Below, one piece after another: positions 41,944 through 48,616 of a stretch of DNA of 48,616 nucleotides. Under the pieces are notes generated by a model that made no database searches, was not told the DNA's origin, and saw only the letters and a program-made list of their open reading frames with translations. The position numbers were made by a program, and so were the translations under genes. Numbering within the stretch: position 1 is the stretch's first letter; each line of letters begins with the position of its first letter. The DNA comes from JAEUIZ01 sp046155605 (GTDB lineage Bacteria > Planctomycetota > Phycisphaerae > Phycisphaerales > UBA1924), in contig JBJXFQ010000034.1 in NCBI GenBank assembly GCA_046155605.1, positions 1-48,616 of the forward strand, given 5' to 3'.

Positions 41944-43248
41944 ATGGTGCGTCGGATGCTGGCGGCGGCAGCGGTTGGAGCATGGCTCGCGGGAGCGGCG
42001 TTGGCGGCGGATGTGACCCGCGAATCGACGGGGGCGCGGCGTGTGGCGCTCGACGCCATGGAGTTGCGATCGCTCCCGACGGAGGCCTGGCCGGGCCTGA
42101 CGGCCTGGAGCGGTGGCCCGGCGCTGACGGCCGAGGAGTTGGATGGGAAACCGGTGCTCGTGGTGATGTGGGCGAGTTGGCACCCATCGTCGCTCAAGGC
42201 GCTGCCGCTGGCCCAGAAGATGGCGGAGAAGTTTGCGGGGCAAGGGCTGATCGTGATCGGCGCGCACCACGCGCAGGGATACGAGGACGCGGACAAGACG
42301 GCGACCGATCGCGGGGCGAAGTTTCGGATCGCGCACGACAAGGATGGGTCGTTCCGCAAGGCGCTGAAGGTCGACCACGAACCGGAGTTCTATGTCCTGG
42401 ACCGCGCGGGGCACTTGCGGTACGCGTCGGTGTCGGCGTCGTCGGTGGATGAGGCGCTGACGGAGGTCTGCGCTGAGTCGGCGGCGGCTGCGAACGACGT
42501 GCCAAGGCTGCGGCGCGAGCGCGAACTCGCGGCGTTGGCGGCGGCGGGGAAGACCTCGACCATCCGGCCGGACATGGACCTGTCGATGCTGCCGCCGCTG
42601 GCACCGGGATACACGCCGCCGGACAAGAAGATGTACGAGTTCGCGGAGTGGCCGAAGATCGACGAGGAACTGGGGAAGCAGATCGGGCTCTTGGATCAGC
42701 AGGGCAAGCGCGTCGAGTTGAAACTCGGCTTCAGCCCCACGGCGCAGTACCCGTCAAAGCCGGAGACCCAGGGCCGCGGCATCGTGATCTACTTCTGGAA
42801 CCCCACGGTGCTGGCGAGCTTTGATAAGGTGATGGACCAGATGGACCTGTTGCAGCAGAAGCACACGCGGGACCTGACGGTCTACGGAGCGCTCGTCACG
42901 ATCAACATGCTCGATTCGACGCGCGCGAACTCGAACCAGATCACGGAGTCCGTCGAGGACGTCGCCACGAAGGCGCGGCAGTTCATGCGGTCGCGGAACT
43001 ACCGGCACACGCTGGCGGTGGATATGGCCGGCACCTCGATCTCCTCGCTCTCGGGCCAGGGAGGGCAGAAGGTTCTGCCCGTGCCCGGGGCGATCGTGGT
43101 GAGCACGGATGGGGTGATCCGCTGGGCCGGGTCGGTGCTCTCGCCGTCGTTCCGTACGGCGGTGGACACGATCTTGTCGAACGACCCCGGGATCGCGCGG
43201 CGGCGTGCGGCGGACCTGGATTACATCCGGAACATCGAGAAGAAGTAG
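41944..43248 (+). CDS. Exported thioredoxin-like protein lacking the CxxC motif
   Basis: A 434-residue protein with a signal peptide (MLAAAAVGAWLAGAALAAD). A TlpA-like domain follows: ELDGKPVLVVMWASWHPSSLKALPLAQKM. Canonical WCxxC is replaced by W79-H-P-S-S83, so both redox cysteines are missing. EPEFYVLDRAGHLRY supplies the cis-Pro-side strand of the fold. A second possible thioredoxin-like region starts near 275 (GIVIYFWNPTVLASFDKVMDQM) and ends with LPVPGAIVVSTDGVIRWAGS; it too lacks cysteines. The protein is probably a periplasmic binding or scaffold module rather than an oxidoreductase. The ATG is preceded by GGGAGG. Confidence 0.78.
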   Translation: MVRRMLAAAAVGAWLAGAALAADVTRESTGARRVALDAMELRSLPTEAWPGLTAWSGGPALTAEELDGKPVLVVMWASWHPSSLKALPLAQKMAEKFAGQGLIVIGAHHAQGYEDADKTATDRGAKFRIAHDKDGSFRKALKVDHEPEFYVLDRAGHLRYASVSASSVDEALTEVCAESAAAANDVPRLRRERELAALAAAGKTSTIRPDMDLSMLPPLAPGYTPPDKKMYEFAEWPKIDEELGKQIGLLDQQGKRVELKLGFSPTAQYPSKPETQGRGIVIYFWNPTVLASFDKVMDQMDLLQQKHTRDLTVYGALVTINMLDSTRANSNQITESVEDVATKARQFMRSRNYRHTLAVDMAGTSISSLSGQGGQKVLPVPGAIVVSTDGVIRWAGSVLSPSFRTAVDTILSNDPGIARRRAADLDYIRNIEKK

Positions 43249-43341
43249 GGGTAGGCCGGGGCGTCCGGGCTCGTGCGTGATCCGCGCGCGAGCCGGGGTG
43301 TCATGGTCCTGGGGGTCTATCGCGTCGCTCGCGCGCGTGGT

Positions 43342-43371
43342 TTGACGCGGCGCGGCAGGTGGCGGTATGTT
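43342..43371 (+). promoter_or_regulatory. Promoter of the isomerase-cmk unit
   Basis: TTGACG (43342-43347), an 18-base spacer and TATGTT (43366-43371), in the 275-base gap before the isomerase gene. The predicted start near 43378 gives a leader of about 145 bases that contains a strong hairpin. Confidence 0.5.
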
Positions 43372-43397
43372 CTCGACGTGGCATAGCCTCCCCTCCG

Positions 43398-43428
43398 GAC
43401 GGCCGGGGTGCATATTGACCCGGCCGTC
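43398..43428 (+). promoter_or_regulatory. Leader hairpin upstream of the isomerase gene
   Basis: GACGGCCGGG, an 11-base loop and CCCGGCCGTC form a perfect ten-base GC-rich stem, followed by TATTGT. It could act as an attenuator or mRNA-stabilising structure, or as a terminator of a transcript from upstream. It lies about 95 bases before the ATG. Confidence 0.5.
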
Positions 43429-43523
43429 TATTGTCGCAAGCCCCGATTCGGACCGCCCATCCCCCTGCCCCGCCGTTGTCCGTTCCGACGGGCGGCGTGC
43501 CTTCGTGAGAGGCTGATCGACGC

Positions 43524-44360
43524 ATGTTGTTGACGCTGACTGCTTCCTCGCTCCGATCGATGCTGGCGCGCGGGAAGACCGGCAAGCCGAAACTTGATCT
43601 GCTTGACCTGCCGACGTTCACGCGGCAGGAACTGAGCCTGCACGGGTTGAATCTCTCAACGGATTTGCTCGCTGGGGTCAGCCGAGAGGGGCTGGAGCGG
43701 CTGCGCGAGCGGGCGGACAAGGCCGGGTGCGCGTGCCTGTTGCTGGTCGAGACCGAGGCGCAGGCGTTCGGCGGTTTGGACGCGGCGGCGACTGAGGCGG
43801 CGGTGGCACGAGTCTCGAAGGTCGTGCAGGCCGGTCACTATCTCGGGTGCAACGCGGTGGCAGTCCGGCTGGCGGGAAAGGCGGACGACGCGGAGGCGTT
43901 TGCCCGCACGGCCCAGCATCTGCGCAAGGCCGTCGATCGGGCCGAGAAACTCGAGATGAACGTGCTGATCTCGCCCGGGCCGGGCGTGGCGACCACGCCG
44001 GAAAAGGTGACGGACCTGATTAAGAAGGTGGGCGGATTTCGGGTGGGGACGTACCCGGATTTCGAGGCCGCGGCGACATCAGCGGACCCGATCGGGTATT
44101 TGCGGAGGTTGACGCCGTATGCCAGCGCCGTGTGTGCGGCAACGCAAAAGATCGAAGAGGGCAAGGGCGGCCTGACGCACGGGCCGTATGACCTGGGGCC
44201 GCTCGTTGAGGCGATCTTGTCGGTGGGGTATGACGGGACTTTGGCGATTGAGTATCGGGGTTCTGGGGATGCTAAGGTTGGGGTGGAACGCAGCCGCATG
44301 GTGCTGGAGCGGCTCTTGGGCGAGGAAGGCCCCGAGCCCGTCGAAGAGGACGAAGCGTGA
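43524..44360 (+). CDS. TIM-barrel sugar phosphate isomerase/epimerase-like protein
   Basis: A 278-residue protein of the xylose-isomerase-like TIM-barrel superfamily. Signs are an alternating beta/alpha layout with ACLLLVETEAQAFGG, HYLGCNAVAVRLAGK, EMNVLISPGPGVATTPEKVTDLIKKVG, RVGTYPDFEAA and YDGTLAIEYRGSGDAKVGVERS. The C-terminal E-Y-R-G strand is where a metal-binding glutamate lies in many members. Several usual metal-binding histidines are not obvious, so catalysis is uncertain. It is followed by cmk 13 bases later on the same strand. Confidence 0.75.
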   Translation: MLLTLTASSLRSMLARGKTGKPKLDLLDLPTFTRQELSLHGLNLSTDLLAGVSREGLERLRERADKAGCACLLLVETEAQAFGGLDAAATEAAVARVSKVVQAGHYLGCNAVAVRLAGKADDAEAFARTAQHLRKAVDRAEKLEMNVLISPGPGVATTPEKVTDLIKKVGGFRVGTYPDFEAAATSADPIGYLRRLTPYASAVCAATQKIEEGKGGLTHGPYDLGPLVEAILSVGYDGTLAIEYRGSGDAKVGVERSRMVLERLLGEEGPEPVEEDEA

Positions 44361-44373
44361 GCGAGGCCTCTGG

Positions 44374-45105
44374 ATGCCCGAAACACTGATCTCTCGCGGA
44401 CGACCACTCGTGTGCGCCACGCCCCGGCCCATCGTGATCACGATCGACGGCCCGGCGGGGACGGGGAAGTCGTCGGTCGCGCGGGCGCTGGCGCGTCGGC
44501 TCGGGCTTGACTTTCTGGACACCGGCGCGATGTACCGGGCCGCGGCGGCGCTGGTCATCGAGAAGAAGATCGCGCTGGCAGATTCGCGGGCGATCGTGGC
44601 GGCGGCGGTGGGGGCGGATATCCACTTTGATTGGCGCGACGACCCGCCGGCGATCATCGCGGAGGGCCGGCGGCTGGGCAGGCGGATCCGTGAGCCGGAC
44701 GTGACGGCGATCGTCTCGCCCGTGTCGGCGATCCCGGAGTTGCGGGCGCACATGGTCGCCCGGCAGCGCGAGATCGCGCGGCAGCACCCGCGGCTGGTGA
44801 CGGAGGGGCGCGATCAGGGGTCGGTGGTGTTCCCTGATGCCGCGGTGAAGTTGTATCTGGATGCGGAGCCGACGGTGCGGGCGCGGCGGAGAGCGGAGCA
44901 GATGCGGGCGGCGGGGTCGAGCGTGCCACTGGAGCAGTTGCTGCGGGAGATGGTGGAGCGCGATCGGGCGGACGCGGCCAAGCCGATGGGGGCGATGGTG
45001 AAGCCGGTAGACGCGGAACTGGTGGACACGACGAGCCTGACGTTTGTGGAGGTGGTGGACCGGTTGGAAGAGATCGTGCGGGAGCGGGTGGAGCGGGTGT
45101 TGTGA
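44374..45105 (+). CDS. cmk: Cytidylate kinase
   Basis: A 243-residue nucleoside monophosphate kinase that phosphorylates CMP and dCMP. The P-loop is GPAGTGKSSVARALARRLG (about 26-44). LDTGAMYRAAA is the family NMP-binding segment, HPRLVTEGRDQGSVVFPDAAVKLYLDA is the conserved core (normally EGRDIG; here EGRDQG), and RARRRAEQ holds the lid arginines. The start MPETLISRG adds about 20 residues before the conserved PIVITIDGPAG strand. It follows the isomerase gene by 13 bases and ends the plus-strand unit before a REP pair. Confidence 0.93.
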   Translation: MPETLISRGRPLVCATPRPIVITIDGPAGTGKSSVARALARRLGLDFLDTGAMYRAAAALVIEKKIALADSRAIVAAAVGADIHFDWRDDPPAIIAEGRRLGRRIREPDVTAIVSPVSAIPELRAHMVARQREIARQHPRLVTEGRDQGSVVFPDAAVKLYLDAEPTVRARRRAEQMRAAGSSVPLEQLLREMVERDRADAAKPMGAMVKPVDAELVDTTSLTFVEVVDRLEEIVRERVERVL

Positions 45106-45126
45106 GGAGGCAGGGTTGGGGCTTGG

Positions 45127-45289
45127 GTGCCACCAGTCGGTTCGGGCTTTGGCGAACCGACTGGTGCGAATGGCTTGCGATCTTGGACTGACGACGCGCT
45201 CGGAGATCAGGGAGCGGAGAGCGGAGAGCGGGTGCGCCTTCCGCCTCCGCACCAGTCGATCGTGCAAAGCCGCGCTCGACTGGTGGCAC
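45127..45289. repeat. Inverted pair of REP hairpins after cmk
   Basis: 45127-45168: GTGCCACCAGTCGGTTCG, an eight-base loop and the perfect complement CGAACCGACTGGTG. 45249-45289: a second hairpin with arms CACCAGTCGA and TCGACTGGTG followed by GCAC, in the opposite orientation. Both carry the GTGCCAC foot of the other REP loci, but their stems are unrelated to the CACGGGC type. The first could also serve as a terminator for cmk. Confidence 0.8.
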
Positions 45290-45334
45290 CCGACTTGGAC
45301 TTGGGCCACCCGACTACCAACCTATTAAGTTAAA

Positions 45335-45353
45335 GGCTCCAGCACCTGGAGCC
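45335..45353. repeat. Perfect short hairpin GGCTCCAG-CAC-CTGGAGCC
   Basis: An eight-base perfect stem with a three-base loop, preceded by an AT-rich TTAAGTTAAA. It lies 40 bases before the ATG of the split hypothetical gene. It has no T tract on either side. Role unknown. Confidence 0.5.
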
Positions 45354-45392
45354 ACCTTGACCATCGCAATGGCGAGGCCATATGGTGTAATC

Positions 45393-46052
45393 ATGCCGCT
45401 CTCAGACTTTTCCGATAGAAACAGCTCTCCGTTGTACAGTGACATACGCACCATTCATCTATGGGCGAGGGTAGCTGTTGCCGCACGGTGTTCGGCCCGG
45501 GTACTCCCTCGGATCCGAGCGTACTGGCCGACCCAATCCCAGCAGTCCCGCACAGTACTGCACTCGGCTGTTGAGTTTGCGATGAATTCGGGCCGTCGTG
45601 GCAAAGCCGATGTCGAGCATGCCGCTGATCTGTGTGCTGGAGTCGGCGAGGAGGAGATGCGCTTCATCCAAGAGTGCGGGTACGTCTTTGACGACAGGGA
45701 GGTGCCCAAAGGATTGCCAGGCCCTAGACCAGTGCGCGGCTGCCCCAATTGACCCGGACGACTAGCGATCCCATCGATCAGAAACGCGGTTGCGGCCGCA
45801 GGGGCAGCGCACTTTGAACTATCTATCCCGCGCCCCAAATTGTTGGAAAAGTTGTTTGGGGGTAAGCGTATACCCACTGTGTCACGTGATCCCAGGCTTT
45901 ACTTTTGCTATGAGGGATCTTCGAGTGAAAGTGCTGCCATTTGCTTGAAGAAAGCTGTCGAGCCAGAAAAGCAGATCACCGGCCCGAACGGAGATTACCC
46001 GTTGTCCAAATCGGATTTGGACATCCGCGCCGCGCTGCTCCGAGAGATGTAG
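45393..46052 (+). pseudogene. Hypothetical gene split by an in-frame stop
   Basis: One frame runs from ATG 45393 to TAG 46052 with a single TGA at 45750-45752. The first part (119 residues) contains TIHLWARVAVAARCSARVLPRIRAYWPTQ and ends near RPVRGCPN. The second part, if read on, gives PGRLAIPSIRNAVAAAGAAHFEL and RLYFCYEGSSSESAAICLKKAVE. No third frame is better. The helical Trp/Ala/Arg-rich first half has the look of small uncharacterised proteins seen in planctomycetes; no function is claimed. Composition is visibly less GC-rich than the neighbours, suggesting foreign or relaxed DNA. The second part could also start on its own at TTG 45840. Confidence 0.45.
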
Positions 46053-46189
46053 TCCGACTTTGATGCCGTGCGCTTGCGGACAACGAGAAGCGACGAGGTG
46101 ACCCCCTGTGATCCGGATTCGCTAGGCGTGCTGTGGCGAGATGGAATGCCCCCGGAACTTGATAACCCTCTTAAAGCGTCGATTTGAAC

Positions 46190-46615
46190 TCAGCGTGAGC
46201 GACAAGCCAGACCATCGCAAGCCCGATGCCACCCCGGCTCGCTCGTGTAGTTCAGGTCGGCCGCGAGCGCGATGCAGTGATCCCAGCCACCGGCTACCCT
46301 CGCCAGCGGAGGGATGCCGCCAAGGGGCATCCAGCAGGCTGAAGGAGTAACAATGCATGGCGCTTGGACACCACCCGTGGGAATTTTGCCTTGTTGACCC
46401 CAACTGTTCGCTGGACCCCAACCGAGCAGTGAACGATCGGGTCGGATCGCGACGTTGAAAGCGTAGCCAGCCGACGCGTCGAGAACGCGCGGCAAGGCCT
46501 CGGGCGGGGCATACACGGACCAGATGTAGAAGTCGAGCAGTTGAGCCCTCGCATGTCCCGCGGCTGACGCCAGAACCAGAGTGAGAGCGGCCACGTTGCG
46601 AGCGTATTGACCCAT
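46190..46615 (-). CDS. RCC1-like secreted protein, short and probably degenerate
   Basis: A 141-residue product with a signal peptide (VAALTLVLASAAGHARA) and an AAGGAGA ribosome-binding site. Two RCC1-type blades are visible: ASAGYAFNVAIRPDRSLLGWG and VAGGWDHCIALAAD. The second breaks off into LNYTSEPGWHRACDG and a stop, where a strand such as GTLxAWG would be expected. Full RCC1 propellers need about seven blades, so this looks like a truncated copy of its upstream neighbour. It starts 45 bases after that gene's stop. The 137 bases downstream (46053-46189) hold nothing recognisable. Confidence 0.6.
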   Translation of the reverse strand: MGQYARNVAALTLVLASAAGHARAQLLDFYIWSVYAPPEALPRVLDASAGYAFNVAIRPDRSLLGWGPANSWGQQGKIPTGGVQAPCIVTPSACWMPLGGIPPLARVAGGWDHCIALAADLNYTSEPGWHRACDGLACRSR

Positions 46616-46660
46616 TGCACTTCTCCTTGATTCTGAACCCGTTCGGGAACGACCGACAGA

Positions 46661-47551
46661 TCATCTGGATCGGTTCCGCCTTGCGAGTGCGAACGCCAAT
46701 ACGAGAGGCGCCCAGCTCTGCGGGGGCGGGACAATTGCGAGCCCGTGCTGGTTGCCGGCACCGATGGAGACAAACGACCCAGAGGGGATGCTTGACGGCT
46801 GCGAATGCGCCAACGAACCATCCGGCCTCAACCCGATCACCGTGTAGTCCGTCGCCGCGATGGCGCTGAAGACGCCCGGCAAGTAGATCGGGTCGCCGAA
46901 TGCCTGACCCCAAATGGCGATGGTCCCATCGATCCTCAGCGCCGCGCCGAATCGTTGCCCCGCGACCACCGCCGTGTAACTCCCCGGGGGCACGTTCAAA
47001 ACGCCATACTGCGCGGAGGACGGGGAGGCCCACGCTTCGATCGTGCCGTTGGCGCGGAGCGCGAAACTGAACTGCCCCTCCCCAGCTGCCACGGAGACGA
47101 AGTCGTTGCCCGAGGGTGTTCCCGGCGGGGGCGCGCCCCACTCGACCAGCGATCCGTCCGTGCGGATCGCGATCGCATGGTCCAGGCCCGTCGAGATCCT
47201 TCTGAACGTGCCCGAGGGAACCATGTTGATGGGAGTTTCACTGAACCCCCAGTGGGCAACGGTGCCGTTAGTCCGCAGCCCGATGAAGTGCAGGCGTGAG
47301 CCCTCCACCGCCGCGAACGTGCCCGAGGGGGCCGGGAACGACGTCTCGCCCCACTGGAAGAGGCTGCCATTCTCTCGGATCCCGACGCTCGTGCAGTCGT
47401 TGCCGGCGACGGCTCGGAACAGTCCCGCCTGCGGCTCGGCTTGCCCACAGCCGTTGAAACCCCAGCCGACCACCGGGCCGGGTTGAGCCAGAGCGGGAGC
47501 GGCAACCCCGAGCCAGATCGCGCCCAGCAACCGTTTGCAGTCAAGGCCCAT
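46661..47551 (-). CDS. RCC1-like beta-propeller secreted protein with PEP-CTERM-like tail
   Basis: A 296-residue protein starting at MGLDCKRLLGAIWLGVAAPALAQ (signal peptide), with GGAGG seven bases upstream. About six to seven repeats of roughly 37-40 residues follow the RCC1 pattern F-x-x-V-A-A-G-x-x-x-x-x-A-L-R-x-D-G-T-I-x-x-W-G, for example GLDHAIAIRTDGSLVEWG and AGQRFGAALRIDGTIAIWG. The last 25 residues, IVPPPQSWAPLVLAFALARRNRSR, have the proline-hydrophobic-arginine layout of PEP-CTERM sorting signals, so the protein is probably exported and anchored or processed. Ligand unknown. Related genes are at 46190 and 126-514. Confidence 0.82.
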   Translation of the reverse strand: MGLDCKRLLGAIWLGVAAPALAQPGPVVGWGFNGCGQAEPQAGLFRAVAGNDCTSVGIRENGSLFQWGETSFPAPSGTFAAVEGSRLHFIGLRTNGTVAHWGFSETPINMVPSGTFRRISTGLDHAIAIRTDGSLVEWGAPPPGTPSGNDFVSVAAGEGQFSFALRANGTIEAWASPSSAQYGVLNVPPGSYTAVVAGQRFGAALRIDGTIAIWGQAFGDPIYLPGVFSAIAATDYTVIGLRPDGSLAHSQPSSIPSGSFVSIGAGNQHGLAIVPPPQSWAPLVLAFALARRNRSR

Positions 47552-47636
47552 CCCAAAACCTCCATTGCGTTCTTCCAGAATGACACCGATCCGGCGCTCG
47601 GCAAGGGAATCCGCAATTCTTTTCGGACCGCGCACC

Positions 47637-47663
47637 AAAAAAGCCCGGTCGCGATGACCGGGC
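47637..47663 (-). terminator. Intrinsic terminator of the sigma factor gene
   Basis: On the minus strand GCCCGGTC-ATCGC-GACCGGGC is followed by TTTTTT: a perfect eight-base GC-rich stem, five-base loop and six T, 30 bases after the stop codon. This is the clearest factor-independent terminator in the window. Confidence 0.92.
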
Positions 47664-47692
47664 CTTGTGAGATCAGCGAGATGTGCCGCGAG

Positions 47693-48616
47693 CTAGTTCA
47701 GCGTCGCCGTCTGGGGCGCGGCGGGCGCTTGCCCGCTCGCCGTGACGCCGGGTTGGCCGTCGGGTGTGGGCTGGCCGTCGGCACCCTCGGGCTGGCGGCT
47801 GCCGAGGAAGCGGGTCTCGAGTTCGACGCGGATCTTCTCCATCGCCTTGTTCTGGATCTGGCGGACGCGTTCCTTGGTGACGCCGATGATCTGTCCGACC
47901 TGCTCGAGGGTCATGGGCTTCTCGCCGTCGGCGGCCTCGAGCCCGAAGCGGTGCTCGATCACGGTCCGCTCGACGTCGGTGAGGTCGGCGCGGTTATCGA
48001 GCACGATGCGCTTGACCTCTTCGGCGGCGTCGCGCTCGAAGGTGTGGCGCTTGGTCTCGAGGAAGTTGGAGCGCTCGAGTTTGGGGTCGAAGTCCGTCGG
48101 GAATCGCTGGCGATACTTCGACAACTTCATGCCCTGGCGGCTGAAGGCCTTCAGGATCGCGCGGCAGGCGTAGGTCGAGAACTTGTAACCGCGACCGGCA
48201 TCAAACTTGTCCACCGCGCGAAGCAGGGCCATGTTGCCCTCGCTCACGAGATCGGCGAAGTCCACTTCCGACATCCGCGTGCGCTTGGCCATCGCCAGCA
48301 CGAGTGCCAGGTTCGTCTCCGCGATCTGCTCGCGGATCCGATCGGCGATGCGATACCAGCCGAGGATGTCAGAGGCCTCCTCGGGCTGGGGCTGGCGAGT
48401 GGGGCTTTCCCACACTTCCTGCTGGATCTTCCAGACGCGGTACCGCGCGTAGTTGAACTGGTGGAAGAGAACCTTTTCTTCAGCGCCCGTCAGAATGACC
48501 TGCTGAGCGCTCTTGACCGTGCGATTGCGCGTGGACGAGAGGTCATCCATCACCGGGTGATACCACGACGTGTCCGGCTTCTGGATGTCCGGTGCCTCGT
48601 CGTAGATGCTCTTCTC
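47693..48616 (-). CDS. Sigma-70 family RNA polymerase sigma factor, 5' end outside the window
   Basis: At least 307 residues; the frame is open to the window edge, so the N-terminus is missing, and an internal GTG at 48553 is not a necessary start. Region 1.2 is suggested by LTGAEEKVLFHQFNYARYRV. Region 2 reads DFADLVSEGNMALLRAVDKF with GYKFSTYACRAILKAFSRQ (core binding and -10 recognition). Region 4 has the helix-turn-helix TLEQVGQIIGVTKERVRQIQ (-35 recognition). Region 3 is shortened. The C-terminal 35 residues are Gly/Pro/Gln-rich and probably disordered. It looks like a group 2/3 RpoD relative rather than an ECF factor. A terminator follows. Confidence 0.9.
   Translation of the reverse strand, partial: EKSIYDEAPDIQKPDTSWYHPVMDDLSSTRNRTVKSAQQVILTGAEEKVLFHQFNYARYRVWKIQQEVWESPTRQPQPEEASDILGWYRIADRIREQIAETNLALVLAMAKRTRMSEVDFADLVSEGNMALLRAVDKFDAGRGYKFSTYACRAILKAFSRQGMKLSKYRQRFPTDFDPKLERSNFLETKRHTFERDAAEEVKRIVLDNRADLTDVERTVIEHRFGLEAADGEKPMTLEQVGQIIGVTKERVRQIQNKAMEKIRVELETRFLGSRQPEGADGQPTPDGQPGVTASGQAPAAPQTATLN

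Noticed and set aside
45455..45877. Minus-strand frame in the odd-composition patch, partly resembling a transposase N-terminus (AHLLLADSSTQ)
   Set aside because: The resemblance covers about 20 residues only. The plus-strand frame has a better start and reads over a longer stretch.
46122..47141. 339-codon minus-strand frame across both RCC1-like genes
   Set aside because: It is out of frame with the signal peptides and RCC1 repeats, which are clear in the neighbouring frame.
1..48616. tRNA, rRNA, CRISPR or prophage genes
   Set aside because: None was recognised. No cloverleaf-like segment with a conserved TTCGA arm stood out in the gaps, and no integrase, capsid or Cas gene is present. A covariance-model scan would be decisive.

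Overview
The window is a GC-rich bacterial chromosome segment. No rRNA or tRNA gene was found for direct typing. The gene content points to Planctomycetota, probably class Phycisphaerae (inference). The signs are a single-chain SecDF with a very long first periplasmic domain, small membrane proteins ending in a CxxCxYDLxG...CPECG zinc ribbon, a secreted protein ending in two NCD..PPVLNV.DF dockerin-like repeats, an RCC1-type secreted protein with a PEP-CTERM-like tail, and a rhomboid and an M50 protease sharing one C-terminal motif.

Layout. 1-514: the 3' end of an IS630-family element sits inside a secreted RCC1-like gene whose start is separated from its signal peptide by a 12-base homopolymer. 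651-9469 (minus): NUDIX, M50 protease, rhomboid protease, tgt, yajC, secDF and a LysM protein, an envelope and export cluster. 9580-16503: trpB, a TPR protein, a HEAT-like secreted protein, a pseudokinase and hppD. 16569-18936: a nuclease-like orphan, a RAYT transposase between two REP hairpins, frr and a small hypothetical. 18957-25324 (minus): sppA, two zinc-ribbon membrane proteins, a homoaconitase-like dehydratase carrying repeat-derived inserts, and GDP-fucose synthase. 25325-27930: a REP array, nadB and a lipoprotein. 27949-32832 (minus): a TetR-led cluster (TetR, VOC, YHS-domain protein, double SRPBCC protein) followed by the dockerin-like protein.

33184-36734 (minus): a TPR protein with an exact 120-bp DNA repeat, a NUDIX gene overlapping pabB by one base, and pabB. 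36924-39692: ppdK. 39964-41754 (minus): truD and a bifunctional-nuclease-domain protein. 41944-45105: a cysteine-less thioredoxin-like protein, a TIM-barrel isomerase and cmk. 45106-46190: a compositionally different patch with REP hairpins and a hypothetical gene split by an in-frame stop. 46190-47551: two more RCC1-like genes. 47693-48616: a sigma-70 factor that runs off the right edge and is followed by a strong intrinsic terminator.

Much of the window is housekeeping: export (SecDF, YajC, SppA), translation (Tgt, Frr, TruD), NAD, folate, tryptophan and tyrosine metabolism, and pyruvate/PEP interconversion. The unusual material is: (i) the RCC1-like genes with a possible phase-variable homopolymer and an IS insertion; (ii) a RAYT with a dispersed family of REP hairpins whose stem sequences vary while the foot sequence stays constant; (iii) intergenic-type repeats inserted in frame into the dehydratase; (iv) likely inactive enzymes (pseudokinase, redox-dead thioredoxin); and (v) a pabB-NUDIX coupling that may fill a folate step. 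All calls come from reading the sequence; no database search was run.
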